A stretch of DNA of 64,000 nt from Erpetoichthys calabaricus (lineage: Eukaryota > Chordata > Cladistia > Polypteriformes > Polypteridae). Shown in pieces: positions 24,122 through 36,418 of this stretch; the first letter of the stretch is position 1; each line of letters starts with the position of its first letter. The DNA lies in the NCBI RefSeq assembly GCF_900747795.2, contig NC_041396.2, positions 84,946,913 to 85,010,912 of the forward strand, given 5' to 3'. A program made the translations under genes and the position numbers. The notes beneath the pieces are model-generated. The model ran no database searches. It was given only the letters and a program-made list of their open reading frames with translations, and was not told where the DNA came from.

Positions 24122-26071
24122 AAAGACCAATGCTAGACAAGAGTAAATAATTTCAAAAAGATATCGGGGGGGGGGGGGGGGGGGAACTCATGTTACTTGT
24201 GTCGCATAATCCACATGTCAAGTCATCTAGTTAAATGCTCACAACATATAAAAGGCTTTTTTTTTTCAACTAAAATACTGTTAAGTACACAACTCTGGGA
24301 AAAAGAAAGTAGTCCACAAACTGGAAGCCCCCTCACACAAGGTGCCACTTTTGACTTGAACACAGGATCCATGACCAATGAATGATGGAAGGGGACAGGT
24401 CTTCAATTTAAAAATGAGATCATATGTTAAGTGGCTTTCTGTTGATGGAATACTTTCATTTTACGGAGTTATTTATTTCAGAATTTCTTAAACTGAGGTC
24501 TGAGATACATGGCAACGGGCTCCTCCCCAAAACGTATGGTGATATTTGGTAAGAAATTTATAAATACCGTGCACAATTGGTGTACCAACGATTTAGTTCT
24601 TTTCTTTATGCTGTATTTCACTTACTTTAAACCACAAAACATCCGATTAGAATATAAAAAAATAATGTCCTTAATTAAGCAAACCAACAAAATGTTAAAC
24701 AGTAGAGAAAATTTTCAGACACCATGGCCTTCCGTGTCAGCTTATAAAGGGGAATACTGTAATCTAGAAGAGTTTTTTTTTAAACATACACTGAAACCCC
24801 TTGTATCAAGCATGAGCATATGAGCACAAGCTTACAAATGTGCCAGCCATTCCCATAATGTTCCGAGTGACTTACAATCATTGGAAAGCCTCACGTCACT
24901 CACTTTGTATATCACTCATTATTCTGACTTGATAAATAGCAGTGTGAAGTTAGTTAGCTATATTTTGGGCTAAAGGGGATTATTTTTAAATAACAGATAT
25001 AATATTGAATCAAGCATCTGCAGCATCTGGTGAAAATAAGCCAACTTCATCTGAAAAAAAGGATATTATGATGACAATTATAGAGTTTGGCATTGTTAGT
25101 CCTTATTCTCAGCACTGACTCCTATCAGGATAAAGTGCAGGGAAAATTTCCATACCTACCTTTCATCCATCAATCCTAGAAATGAGAAACTATGCAGGCA
25201 GAGGCAAGTACACCCATCTCACTAATTTATTATGTGCAAGACCATTTATATGCAAAAATGTGATGTAGTGCAAATCAGAAAAGGAGTTGTACTTTCAAGG
25301 GTTATGTGCATTTTGTGATAATCACTTGTTCAGGGCTTCTGTCATTTTCTTCTCCTTTTAAGCAGTCCCTGGTCTGAAAACGTTTGTGAGCCCCCGATTT
25401 ATTAAACAATATTTTAGCAAAAAAATACGTGCCTTTCGCATGTGAGCATTTGTCCAGAAGGCTTGACACGTGGATTATGTGACAGACGTTTTTGATATTG
25501 TTTGCTGTTGTCCAACATAAGTCACCATTTGGTCTTGTTCTATCAGAAGATTTATGTCCTTTCTCGAAGAAACAATGAGGTTAAAAATTATTTTCGGCCA
25601 CCACTACAAACTACATTGGGTAAGAAACATGTCCCAAAAAAAAAAAAAATATATATCATTTTTGGATGGAGTATTATTTTAAATTTAAACCCAGTATAAT
25701 TTAAAACAATGAGTATATTCTACTTATGACAATTAAAAAAAAAAATCAAAAGTACCCAACAGAATGTTTATTTCACAATTTATATTCAAGTCAGCATAGC
25801 ATCAGACAATCCAGAGTATCACAACTGTGTCCAAGCATTAAATTAACACAAAGTTGGTTGGTTTGGGTTTTTTTTTTTTTTATTTAAACACTAGATGGAA
25901 GACTCAAATCTTTAATATCACTGCAAACCTTCTCCAACTGCAGCTTGTGGCCCATTACACAAAAAACCCAAACAAATTTAAAATGACAACTACATAAACA
26001 CATGCACCACTGTGGAAAAGGGAACAACGAAACAAAAACAGTAGTGGAAGAACAAAATTTTGACCATCATA
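24122..26071. other. Unassigned intron sequence with a G-run
   Basis: No gene or clear element. A run of 19 G lies at 24166-24184 and A-runs near 25638-25650 and 25736-25746. Confidence 0.5.
24166..24184 (+). repeat. (G)19 homopolymer
   Basis: Nineteen consecutive G directly outside the right end of the 20828-24121 element. Such tracts can form G-quadruplex and vary in length; assembly may not be exact here. Confidence 0.9.
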
Positions 26072-26210
26072 GTGGCACAATGGTAAGCACAGCTCAATCA
26101 CATATCCAGGTCTTACTTCAAGCCTGAAAACTAACTGTGTGTAATTTAACATGTTCATGTGGATTTCTCCATGTTCTCCAATTTTCTTCAACACACCAAA
26201 AATGTGCATA
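26072..26210 (+). repeat. tRNA-derived SINE, diverged
   Basis: Begins GTGGCACAATGGTAAGCAC like the A-box part of the fish tRNA-SINE head. It continues with a diverged GTGTGTAATTTAACATGTTC and TGGATTTCTCCATGTTCTCC body, as in the better copy at 29175. Confidence 0.55.
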
Positions 26211-27274
26211 TTAGACTTGTTTCAAATGTGCAACATACTGGTGTCCAGACCAAGGTTCTTATGTTTTATATGTCTAATGCTCCTGAAGTAGACTTATTCT
26301 CAAGCTCATGTGACCATGTAATGGGCAAATCAGGACACAGAGTACACGGATATCAGACACAGAATACTACACAGCAATCAAGAAATACCACAGCACGTTC
26401 TGCTATATTATAATCAAAGAAACCAATGACACTTAAGAGAAACTTTGGAATTTAATTCTACTGCAAGTATTACACGTAGATAATTAACTTTTCATTTAAA
26501 CTGATACGTTTGGTAAACGCTGCCCCAAAAAACTTTATACTGGTATTTATATCAAAATGCCTCAAAGAGAAGGATGCAAAAGAATAATATGTTAACAAAA
26601 AGTGAATAGCATAAAGACAGTTTTTTTCACTGGAATGTTGAGCTCTAGCTAACACTAATGGTGTTGATGTAAGCTGTCTGTTTACACCAACTTGGATTAA
26701 TTCTTAACAGAAGCGTGCACTCAAAACACAAGCTCTTCAGGTCAATGAGATAGTGACCAAACAGAAGCCCTCTTTTAATGTGTTTCGTTACATTCTACTG
26801 CAACGACCTGATCTCCTGCAAACAAAACTAGAGCATATTCTAGTTATTTGAAGTCCCAATTACACCCTATCAGGCTAGCGGAATGGGAACTGTAATACTT
26901 AATTTTGATTTCCATGCCAAAAACTATAGCCAATTATTTTATGCACACACTAAACCTTTTATGAATACACCTGCTCGTTTATTTAGCTGTTCAGACTAAA
27001 CCTTCAGGCATTCTACTACCTGTCATTACCGAGTCATTCGTGTATTAATTTGCAATGTTTGATTAGTCTGTCGTCTCAGTTTATCCATATAATGATTCTC
27101 AACATTTCTCCAGGTACCCAGTAAAACATGCTTCGGTCTACGTTGTTTCAGTATGCGTCTTTCACAACTAGCAGCGTCCCAGCAAAGAACTCTAATTAGC
27201 TAAGGGGAATACGGTCGGGGATCTTTCAACTAAACTGGTTCCCGAAGCAAAAGGCCAAAAATCCCCGGGCTTAC
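26211..27274. other. Unassigned sequence next to ILRUN exon 1
   Basis: AT-rich up to about 27180, then rising GC towards the exon. No repeat or conserved element recognised. Confidence 0.5.
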
Positions 27275-27432
27275 CAGTTAGTCATGTCCAGGAAGAAGGC
27301 GCAACCGGCCGGGTTCAGCTGGAAACCCAGCAGCCTTTGGAACTCGGAGATAAGGACGTCCTTGTCGGTGGTCCCCATGCAGCTGAATTTCTGCATAAAC
27401 TCCGGATCCAAGTCCACATCCATGCCCTCCAT
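27275..27432 (-). CDS. ILRUN: ILRUN coding exon 1
   Basis: ILRUN (C6orf106) is a UBA-like and NBR1-like-domain protein known as an inhibitor of antiviral and inflammatory transcription through IRF3/p300. This exon encodes 52 residues plus two bases of the next codon. It starts MEGMDVDLDPEFMQKFS, passes through CMGTTDKDVLISEFQRLLG, the start of the UBA-like helical region, and ends FFLDMTN followed by the split Trp codon. Minus-strand donor TG/GTAAG lies at 27274. The start was chosen because it matches the family and has a strong context (CCACCATGG). The frame stays open upstream to 27630, but that Arg-rich extension looks like GC-rich 5' UTR. Later exons are outside the window. Confidence 0.95.
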
Positions 27433-27660
27433 GGTGGACGTCCCAGGCAGTGTTGGGGAGGGGAAGGGTTTCTTTCCTAATTTAGTCCGAGGCCTTGGCC
27501 GCTCATAACAACAAGTCCGACAACAAGGCCAAGGCGCATGCGCAAGGCGCCGAGCCGCCGTCAGTCTCGGCGTACAGGAAGACGCCAAAACAAGGCGGCG
27601 GAATGACGCGACACTGCGGATGCACGTCACCGGGGCCAGTCACGTTTTATAGGTAGCAGA
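27433..27660 (-). promoter_or_regulatory. ILRUN: ILRUN 5' UTR/promoter, CpG-rich with NRF1 site
   Basis: A GC-rich island in otherwise AT-rich DNA. A perfect GCGCATGCGC palindrome (27534-27543) fits the NRF1 consensus. CRE-like half sites (TGACGCG near 27604, CACGTCAC near 27623) lie upstream. No strong TATA box is placed well; CpG-type initiation is expected. The transcription start is not determined. Confidence 0.6.
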
Positions 27661-28194
27661 CTGCTAAACGTTCAGGAGTTGAGCACAATTTGAGAAAGCC
27701 ATTCAGTGATCATCCTACTGTCTCTGCCACTTAATCTTGTTTACTGTAACTGACTTCTAGAGGCTGTCTACGCAGCACTGGAGGAAACGCAATGCTGACA
27801 CAAGCCCGGGACTGAGCATCTGACACGGCGTCAGTTTATTGGCGCAAAAACCAGGTCCTGCTCCTGTAAATGTAATTAATAAATATTTCAAGAAATTAGG
27901 TTTTGCTATGTATATAAAACGCATGAACATGAATTCTGTATAAATCCAGTACCAAAATAAACTAGAAGCAGTGGAAACTGGGAGTAAAGTGTACCAGAGT
28001 GCTTTTTAATTTGGTAAACAGATACGAAACACAATAAATATATCTAATAAAAAAAGAAAACATTGGTAATATTAATAACAATAATAATAATTATATATAA
28101 TAAAAAAAGAAAACATTGGTAATAGTAATAACAATAATAATGTAATGTTGGCGCCAAGTACCAAAATGGATTCTCAGCTCTTTATATGACCATT
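27661..28194. other. Intergenic, with a 53-bp tandem duplication
   Basis: No gene. At 28046-28150 a unit starting AATAAAAAAAGAAAACATTG is present twice with period 53, separated by AT/AAT-rich sequence. Confidence 0.7.
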
Positions 28195-28380
28195 TTAGGT
28201 GGCTCACAATCCATAAAAGAACTGCACACTACTGCTTCACTAGTTGGAATTCAATTTGCAACTTTGCAGGCTTGCCGTTTTCATAGGCTACCCTGCTGCT
28301 GGCTCTGAAGCTGCTCATTTGCATGATAGATTGCCAGCTCATATTATGGCTGCCTCATTCCTGGCTGATTCAACTTGTCA
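28195..28380 (+). repeat. Spaced direct repeat, copy 1
   Basis: Starts TTAGGTGGCTCAC, continues CACTAGTTGGAATT and CTGGCTCTGAAGCTGCT, and ends CTGGCTGATTCAACT. A diverged copy is at 28841-29006 in the same orientation. The intervening 460 bases are not repeated. Confidence 0.75.
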
Positions 28381-28840
28381 GAGCCATGATATAGCTCTCC
28401 CTTCAATGTCACTGTCCCCACGGACCACCTCCAATTTCTTGAAATGATGTATAACTCTTCAAAATGACAGGTGGTCATCGTTTGAGTTGCAGTTGTGCAG
28501 CTGGTGACAAAAGCACATTACCGGGGGTCTTCATTGCTTCACTGACTGGGGGCACAGCAGGGATTTGAGTGTTGTGTTGTCAGATGGAGCAGCATGGTGT
28601 TAAACATTGCCCTCCAGTTTGGTGATCTGTAGAGTATAAGTGAACATGCAAACTTACTTGTCTGTAGCTGTAGATGTCTCGTGGCTGTTGTCCTTCACTA
28701 GACCGAAATTGCAAACAGTGTTTCAGGTCCAGATCTCAGTCTTGTGGCTCTCTAGTAACTCCTCAGAATAGCCAAGCAAGTCCATTGTAGTTCTCTACAG
28801 CACTTGGTGCTTTGCTAAATCGAACAGTAGGCTTTCTTCT

Positions 28841-29006
28841 TTAGGTGGCTCATTATTAATGCACTAGTTGGAATTTTGTTTGTAACAATGTAGACTTGCT
28901 GTGTTAATAATCTTTCCTGCAGCTGGCTCTGAAGCTGCTAATTTGTATGATGGAACAACAGCTCATACTATGGGTGACTGTTTCCTGGCTGATGCAACTA
29001 GTAAGC
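28841..29006 (+). repeat. Spaced direct repeat, copy 2
   Basis: Matches copy 1 through TTAGGTGGCTCA, GCACTAGTTGGAATTTTG, AGCTGGCTCTGAAGCTGCTA and CCTGGCTGATGCAACTAG, with small gaps. I do not recognise the family. The pair could be two repeats of a longer unit or the ends of a small unknown element. Confidence 0.75.
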
Positions 29007-29174
29007 ACCATTACAGTAATGACTTTAAGGCTGGATGGTGGTGCATTCCTGGGTGCTTTCACTGTGGTGCATGCTGCTCTGTTTTCAGCATTGGTTTATA
29101 TCAAATATATTCCCAATATTAGACAAAATAGCAGTATATTATTGCAAATATACGTACACTACAAAAAAAAATAA

Positions 29175-29320
29175 GGTGGCACGGTGCAGTGGTAGCACTG
29201 CTGCTTTGCAATGTGAAGACAGCAGGTTGTGTCCTGGGTGCTCCCTGCACAGGGTTTGCATATTCACATGGGTTTCCTCCAGGTGCTCTGCTTTGTATCT
29301 TGTACTTATTGTGGTAGACT
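29175..29320 (+). repeat. tRNA-derived SINE
   Basis: GGTGGCACGGTGCAGTGGTA then GCACTGCTGCTTTGCAATG is the fish tRNA-SINE head with A-box-like sequence. CAGGTTGTGTCCTGGGTGCT follows in the B-box region, and then the GGGTTTGCATATTCACATGG body. Diverged; its tail is lost before the AAT repeat. Confidence 0.75.
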
Positions 29321-29337
29321 AAAGGGTCCCTGCATTC

Positions 29338-29371
<34 letters not shown>

Positions 29372-30385
29372 ATTTTATTTAATATGTGCCTTTCTTAGCA
29401 CTTAAGGTCACCTTACAATTGAATTAAACAACATTAGTAAAATAAAAATAAAGAGAATGATCAATTAAAAAGCAATAATTAGCAAACAAACAAAGATAAC
29501 AGGCAGTAACAGTGCAAAATTCACAATTAGTATGTCAGTTTGAAAAAAAAAGTTTTGAGGACAGTTTTAAAATGTGATATTGAATCAAGCTGACGAATAT
29601 GAGAGGGAAGAGAATTCCAGAGTTGACAGGCACTATGAGAGAATGCTCGAGCTCCCATAGAACAGAGTTTGATGTGTGGTACAGAAAGTAGAGCTGCAGA
29701 TGAGGAGCTGAGTGAGCAAGAGGGAGCGTAAGTCTGTAGGAGATCAGTGAGATAGGGACAAGTGAGGTTGTGGAGAGCTCTAAATGTTAAGAGCAGTATT
29801 TTGTATTGTATTCTGTAGTTAACAGGGAGCCAGTGAAGTTGAGAGAGAATAGGTGTAATATGTTCAGCGGATTTAGAACAGGTTATTATACTGGTAGCAG
29901 AATTTTGAATAAGTTGTAAGCGATGGATAAGTTTTTGTGGGATGCCAGATAGAATAGCATTACAGTAATCTATACGTGAGGTGACTAGGGCTTTAACCAA
30001 TACTTCAGTACTGTGTTGGGTCAGAACAGGACGGAGTTTAGAAATGTTTTGTAGATGGAAGAAGGCTGTCCAAGAAACATTACTTATATGGGAAGAAAAA
30101 GAGAGAGTACTGTCAAGAATGATGCCCAGGCTCTTCACCTGGGTAGAGATATTTGTGTTAATATTGTTAATTAAAATAGAAGACTGGTTAACCTTAGCAA
30201 ATGTGGATTTAGAACCATTGAGGAGCACCTCAGTGTTATTGCGGTTTAGTTGGATAAAATTGTGAGTCATCCATGTCTTTATGTCTTGAAGACATGCCAT
30301 AAGAGTATCTGGAGGGAAAACAGAAGTGGATTTAGTGGATAGATATAGCTGTGTGTCATCAGCATCATCTTGAATTTTCTTTACA
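29338..30385 (-). mobile_element. L2-clade LINE, 5' truncated
   Basis: Minus-strand open frame 29527-30300 (257 residues) plus an upstream YADDTQ-like remnant near 30340-30370 cover the end of an L2 reverse transcriptase. Recognisable parts are KSLGIILDSTLSFSSHI, SRIDYCNAILSGIPQKLIHR, LSQLHWLPVNYRIQYKILLL and CQLWNSLPSHIR, the conserved C-terminal block, ending FKLTY-stop. The 3' end runs into an AAT/ATT simple repeat (29338-29370), the usual L2 tail. The frame has no stops over 257 codons, so this copy is fairly young, but it lacks the endonuclease and most of the RT. Confidence 0.85.
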
Positions 30386-30599
30386 ATTTTTGGTAGCAGT
30401 ATTACATATTAAATACCTCTTTTATCCAAATAAATATGCAAAATTACAAATGGACTCTGTAGATATAAATATATTTTTAATAGTTTTACATAGATGCACT
30501 ATAAATATATATTAATAGATTGATCATTTTATGAAAGATCTACATTCCTCAATACTGATTTGAAATATTTAAAAATTAATATGTGAAAAATGTATCTTG

Positions 30600-30895
30600 T
30601 GAATACAAGGAGTATCTGTGAATTAACAATCTTTTTCCACTTTTCTTTTTTAAATGATGAAAATGATGTGTCAACATAAACCCCTAAATACTTTTCGAAA
30701 GATGCTTTATTTAGGACAGGGTCTCCAATCTTCTTGTATGTATAATTGACATTCCTTTTGCCCATATGCAACACTTTGTACTTTATTAAATTGTATTTTC
30801 CAAGTGTTTGCCCAGTTCTGAAGCTTGTACAAGTCTTTCTGAATTTTTTTTACTGCATTCTCAGCGTCTGGACTTTGCTCATCTGCTGGACTTTA
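30600..30895 (-). mobile_element. CR1-clade LINE fragment
   Basis: Minus-strand translation across two frames gives LQNWANTWKIQFN, then LHMGKRNVNYTY and EKYLGVYVDTSFS, a conserved run of CR1 reverse transcriptases. Short, isolated and frameshifted. Confidence 0.65.
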
Positions 30896-33550
30896 TAGGA
30901 AAAGTCAGGCCTTGGTTACCTAGATAGGTTTACAGGCTATTCATTTAATCCAAACATGACCAAATTATAATGGATATCATTTTCATCTTACATGGTAATA
31001 TGATCTTTTATGGAATTAGTTGTTGTGTGAACTGGGGTCTAGCAAGGTCTAGAGTCGCCATTGTAATTAATTTATATATAGGTCCACCTTAATAGAAGGA
31101 TAAGTGTCTGTTTGTCTGTCTGTTTTTCCATCCGGTAGCTATGTCTCTGTCATTCCAAAAAAGATGGCATAGCACAAAAATTTTTATAAAATATATATTG
31201 CATTTATCATTCCAATAAATGGCGCATCACAAACATTAAGACTGCTTTTACAAACCCCATACCAAATGACATTTATACATATGCATTGCATGGTGCACTG
31301 CAAATCTTAACACTGAGGTCTACGTGGATTACTTAGACTACTATACTGTATATACAAGATATAGGGTCTAGGGCACCTGAAGGCAAACTCTGTATTGGAG
31401 TATGCAAAAGGCATAAAAGAAAACACATAATATATGATGCAATGTCAAGACATAATCAATTCTCAGGTAGGTTTATCTAAGATGGCGTTGTTTCCCTTAA
31501 TGTAGAATTCTGAGAGGAAGAGGCGAGTCCAAGTGGTGTGACCCAGGAAGTGATGTCACATTGGGAGAGGAGTCAATCTTCCTTTCTGCAGAGGGAGATG
31601 GAGAAGAGAGTGTAATTAAATCACACTTACCTAAGCCCATATGTATGGCATGCAAACTAAACTATATTAACTGGATCAGTAGATACCCTATACTTAACAA
31701 AATGTCAACAGAGGTACTGGAATAAAATTCACATTTGGATGCCTCAGTGGAACCTGAAATTTAGTTGTAAATTTTACATATATGACAAAGACTACTACAT
31801 ATTTGCCCAAAAAGGAGTAAAACTTTCCTTTCTTTTAATAGGTTTGTGTGTGCCTTCCTTGTGCAAGCCTGATGCTCCCTTAAGCCCTAAAATTTGATTG
31901 AGGTGATTAAGTAAACTATTAGTTTGAAGGTAGAAACTTCACTTTTTTATAACCAAAGTTGTAACTTATTTTCACTTGTGATATACAAAATTCATATACA
32001 TCTGAAATATTATTTTATATAAAAATAAAAATATTAATATGCCAAAAATTAGATAAATTTTTGAAGTTTAAAAGTTGTACTGTTTTTTATTTTATAGTGA
32101 AATGGTAGTAATATAGTGTACTAAAAATAATCAGTTTGGATTTATGTTGTCCAATTCCTTTTATAAATACTGCATTTTCCAAAAATTGTAATCAAACTAA
32201 TAACACATCATTTTCTTTACTTTTTTTAATTCGAAAAAGAATGTCATCATCACTGAACTGTATTTTACAGTTAAAGGCTTTCTATAACATATTTTGAACA
32301 ACAATCCAATTTTTTTTAATATACATATACTGTAGTGTGGAGAGTCCACTTTATGAAAAAGACAAGAGTAAAAAATGTAGCAAAATGTTTGCGTCTTATG
32401 AATGTACTAGGACTTTATGGTCTACAAATACAAAAAAAACTATTAAATCAAAAAAACATTTCACTGTTTCCCATTATGCCATTTGTATCTTATGTTTCCC
32501 TCATTATTGGGAGATTGTCCCTGACTTGAAAATCCTGACTGTACTGGAGTAAGCATGTTTAGAATGTGAATAAAACAGTGAAAGAATAAGCCTTGAACTA
32601 TTAATTAAATGTTGCTGAAAGCTGGAATATACCCTTGCTGAATAATGAACCACACATGAAACAACTCTTGACAGATGTATCTGAAAATATTTTGCTTGTC
32701 TAAGGGAAAGCAAGGCAAAACAGATGTAAATATAAACATAGTAAATTCTATGATTTTGCACCTAACAGGGTGTCACTGGACCACAGAAGAAAATTTAAAG
32801 AAATTTTTAAAAATTATTTTAATTTTATGGAGAAGTAATCAACATTCCAACATTTACAATGTTTAGATTTGCAATTACATATACCGTAAGTGTTTTCACC
32901 ACTAATTTAGGATCTCATTTCCTTACAATAATAATTCCCAAGAGAGTGTTAAAAGTGTACCTAAATCATACTGTATTGAAATGCAATTAGACCACTCACT
33001 CAGTTTAGTTCATTTAAAATTTAAAATGTTAAATTGTAAAAGACTGCCACATGCATAGTAATGGTTTTGGCCCTGTCGATGTTGAACCTGGTCTCCCAGA
33101 TTCCTATACAGGGAAAATCTGCTTGTATATCTGGATATGAATTTAATTTCAGTTACTATTTTGTTGAACATTATACATCTGGTACATGATCCTATAATGA
33201 ATTTCCAGTATCACAATCTTAAATGGAAGGAGTAAACCGCAGCCAGATGCATACCAGGTTACAAAATATGTCTTAACAAGACCAATATGCTTCTAAACTT
33301 GAAGTTATTTTCCTTCATCCCCAAAGTGACTACCAAAAGAATCTAATTTGAAAATGATGGTACCGCCCCCTCCAAATTTGGGCAATCTGGTATGTACTGG
33401 AGTTTTAAACTCAACAGTTTATATGAAAATCGTGATCATATAAACATAAAAAGACACAAAAAGTTATAATTAAGCTGCTGTTACTGGAAATAATTTATTC
33501 CCTATATTAAATTATAATTATTTTATTTTAAATGTTCTATACAGACTTGA
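30896..33550. other. Intergenic, mostly unassigned
   Basis: No host gene recognised. At 31140-31240 a diverged internal repeat is visible (GTCATTCCAAAAAAGATGGC against ATCATTCCAATAAATGGCGC). Short open stretches near 32335-32550 have no family resemblance. Confidence 0.45.
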
Positions 33551-34240
33551 GCAGATTTGTGGCAGATGGAATTTAACCTAAATAAAGTGTTACACGTTAA
33601 GAGTTTAAAAATGCTAGGTTTGACTACACAGTGGGAGGTCTAAAAAATTGAATGTACACTTAATAAGAAGTGTTTAAGAATCATAGTTGACTCATCACTA
33701 TCAACTGCCAGACAGTGTTTAGAAGCCGTTAAGAAGGCTAACAGAATGGTAGGATACATAGCATGATGTGTACAGTTCAAGCCTAAGGAGGGTATGCTTA
33801 AGGTTTATGGCATCCTGGGAAGGACTCATCTGGAGTACTGTGTACAGTTTTGGTCACCAGGCTATGTAAAAAGACATACCAACAATGGAAAAAGTCCTTA
33901 CAAGAGCGACTAGGCTCATTCGAGGGTTAAGAGGTATGAGAAATGAGGAACGATTAAAGGAGTTGAACCTTTTCAGTTTAAGCAAACAAAACTTAAGAGG
34001 TTACATAACTGAAGTGTTTAAAATTATGAAGGGAATTAGTATAGTGGATCGAAACTGTTACTTTAAAATTAGTTCAGCAAGAATACAGGGACACATTTGG
34101 AAACTTGTTAAAAGTAAATTCTACACAAATATTAGAAAGTTTTTCTTCACACAGAGAACAACTGACACATGGAATAAGTTGCCAAGTAGTGTGAAAGACA
34201 AGGACTTTCAAAACTCGACTTGATGTTATTATGGAAGAAT
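33551..34240 (+). mobile_element. CR1-clade LINE 3' fragment
   Basis: The plus strand encodes QMEFNLNKV near 33563. A shifted-frame stretch to 33880 follows, and then a 112-residue open piece (33885-34223) with ATRLIRGLRGMRNEERLKEL, EVFKIMKGI, a GH..KLVKSKF segment and FFTQRTTDTWNKLPSSV. This is the characteristic CR1 C-terminus. It is 5' truncated and frameshifted. The orientation is opposite to the CR1 piece at 30600, so they are separate insertions. Confidence 0.8.
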
Positions 34241-34538
34241 TAAGTAGAAGAGTTAAGAGGAATGTAAATCAAGCTCTCCTTTTAGAACTAATAACAAAAC
34301 AACACATTAGGCACAAAAACACAGTCTCTGTAACTCCTTTTACTGTTACTAACAGTCTGTTTATCATATCCTTAGAGAAAAACAAACTTAATTTTAATGA
34401 AACTACACACAAACCACTTTAATATGTCTGAAGATCATTAGACAATTTGAATTTTAGCAGGCACTTGGAAATTATTGTTTAAGCATCAATTACAACTCAT
34501 TTCTCATCCTAAAATTTCAGCTGAAAGGCCAGCAACTA
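34241..34538. other. Short unassigned intergenic gap
   Basis: AT-rich, nothing recognised. Confidence 0.5.
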
Positions 34539-34912
34539 CAGTGCATCCGGAAAGTATTCACAGCGCATCACTTTTTCCACATTTTGTTATGTTACAGCCT
34601 TTTTCCAAAATGGATTAAATTCATTTTTTTCCCCATAATGACAACGTGAAAAAAGTTTACTTGAGATTTTTGCAAATTTATTAAAAATAAAAAAATTGAG
34701 AAAGCACATGTACATAAGTATTTACAACCTTTGCTCAATACTTTGTCGATGCACCTTTGGCAGCAATTACAGCCTCAAGTCTTTTTGAATATGATACCAC
34801 AAGCTTGGCACACCTATCCTTGGCCAATTTTGCCCATTCCTCTTTGCAGCACCTCTCAAGATCTATCAGGTTGGATGGGAAGCGTTGGTGCACAGCCATT
34901 TTAAGATCTCTC

Positions 34913-34921
34913 CAGAGATGT
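34913..34921 (+). repeat. 9-bp target duplication, left copy
   Basis: CAGAGATGT borders the LINE tail here and recurs at 38226-38234 on the other side. It falls in the Tc1 transposase sequence just after the NPIEHL motif. Confidence 0.9.
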
Positions 34922-34951
34922 CCATCCATCCATCCATCCATTGTCTCCCGC

Positions 34952-36010
34952 TTATCCGAGGTCGGGTCGCGGGGGCAGCAGCTTGAGCAGAGATGCCCAG
35001 ACTTCCCTCTCCCCGGCCACTTCTTCTAGCTCTTCCGGGAGAATCCCAAGGCGTTCCCAGGCCAGTCGAGAGACATAGTCCCTCCAGCGTGTCCTGGGTC
35101 TTCCCCGGGGCCTCCTCCCGGTTGGACGTGCCCGGAACACCTCACCAGGGAGGCGTCCAGGAGGCATCCTGATCAGATGCCCGAGCCACCTCATCTGACT
35201 CCTCTCGATGCGGAGGAGCAGCGGCTCTACTCTGAGCCCCTCCCGGATGACTGAGCTTCTCACCCTATCTTTAAGGGAAAGCCCAGACACCCTGCGGAGG
35301 AAACTCATTTCAGCCGCTTGTATTCGCGATCTCGTTCTTTCGGTCACTACCCATAGCTCATGACCATAGGTGAGGGTAGGAACATAGATCGACTGGTAAA
35401 TTGAGAGCTTCGCCTTGCGGCTCAGCTCCTTTTTCACCACGACAGACCGATGCAATGCCCGCATTACTGCGGATGCCGCACCGATCCGCCTGTCGATCTC
35501 ACGCTCCATTCTTCCCCCCCCCGTGAACAAGACCCCGAGATACTTGAACTCCTCCACTTGGGGCAGGATCTCGCTACCAACCCTGAGAGGGCACTCCACC
35601 CTTTTCCGGCTGAGGACCATGGTCTCGGATTTGGAGGTGCTGATTCTCATCCCAGCCGCTTCACACTCGGCTGCGAACCGATCCAGAGAGAGCTGAAGAT
35701 CACGGCCTGATGAAGCAAACAGGACAACATCATCTGCAAAAAGCAGTGACCCAATCCTGAGCCCACCAAACTGGACCCCCTCAACACCCTGGCTGCGCCT
35801 AGAAATTCTGTCCATAAAAGATATGAACAGAATCGGTGACAAAGGGCAGCCCTGGCGGAGTCCAACTCTCACTGGAAACGGGTTCGACTTACTGCCGGCA
35901 ATGCGGACCAAGCTCTGGCACCGATCGTACAGGGACTGAACAGCCCTTATCAGGGGGGGCCGGTACCCCATACTCTCGGAGTACCCCCCACAGGATTCCC
36001 CGAGGGACAC
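34952..36010 (-). pseudogene. LINE reverse transcriptase, C-terminal segment
   Basis: A 352-codon open piece of the LINE polyprotein. It starts in the fingers/palm with RAVQSLYDRCQSLVRIAG, continues with RQGCPLSPILF and the catalytic FADD box (LLFADDVVLF, near 35720), then KYLGVLFTGGGRMEREIDRR and the terminal GRRPRGRPRTRW segment. The frame joins the upstream RT segment only after a one-base-type shift near the G7 run at about 35955. Confidence 0.85.
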
Positions 36011-36418
36011 GGTCGAATGCCTTTTCTAAGTCCACAAAACACATGTAGACTGGTTGGGCAAACTCCCATGCACCCTCCAGGACCCTGCTAAGGGTATAGA
36101 GCTGGTCCACTGTTCCGCGACCAGGACGAAAACCACACTGTTCCTCCTTAATCCGAGGCTCGACTATCCGACGGACCCTCCCTCTCCAGGACCCCTGAAT
36201 AGACTTTTCCAGGGAGGCTGAGGAGTGTGATCCCTCTGTAGTTGGAACACACCCTCCGATCCCCCTTCTTAAAGAGGGGAACCACCACCCCGGTCTGCCA
36301 ATCCAGAGGCACTGTCCCTGATGTCCATGCAATGTTGCAGAGGCGTGTCAGCCAAGACAGTCCTACAACATCCAGAGCCTTGAGGAACTCCGGGCGTATC
36401 TCATCCACCCCCGGGGCC

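Larger units (their letters stand above)
1..27274 (-). other. ILRUN: ILRUN intron 1 (part)
   Basis: Transcribed from right to left, this is the sequence downstream of the splice donor that ends ILRUN coding exon 1. The family continues after the exon-1 tryptophan with a conserved NLQAAIGAYYDF-like stretch. I found no such segment on the minus strand here, so exon 2 most likely lies beyond base 1. That makes the first intron longer than 27 kb, which is plausible for this gene. The interval consists of AT-rich unique sequence and the transposons listed separately. No second host gene was recognised inside it. Confidence 0.7.

Noticed and set aside
27433-27630. In-frame N-terminal extension of ILRUN starting at 27630
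   Set aside because: The family starts at MEGMDVDLD with a strong start context; the extension is Arg/Pro-rich and looks like GC-rich leader.
29175-29250. Functional tRNA gene
   Set aside because: The A-box-like head belongs to a diverged SINE; no cloverleaf arms or anticodon loop can be formed convincingly.
35415-35710. Plus-strand open frames in the LINE region (also 36438-37154 and 37434-37946)
   Set aside because: They are opposite-strand shadows of the GC-rich LINE reading frame.
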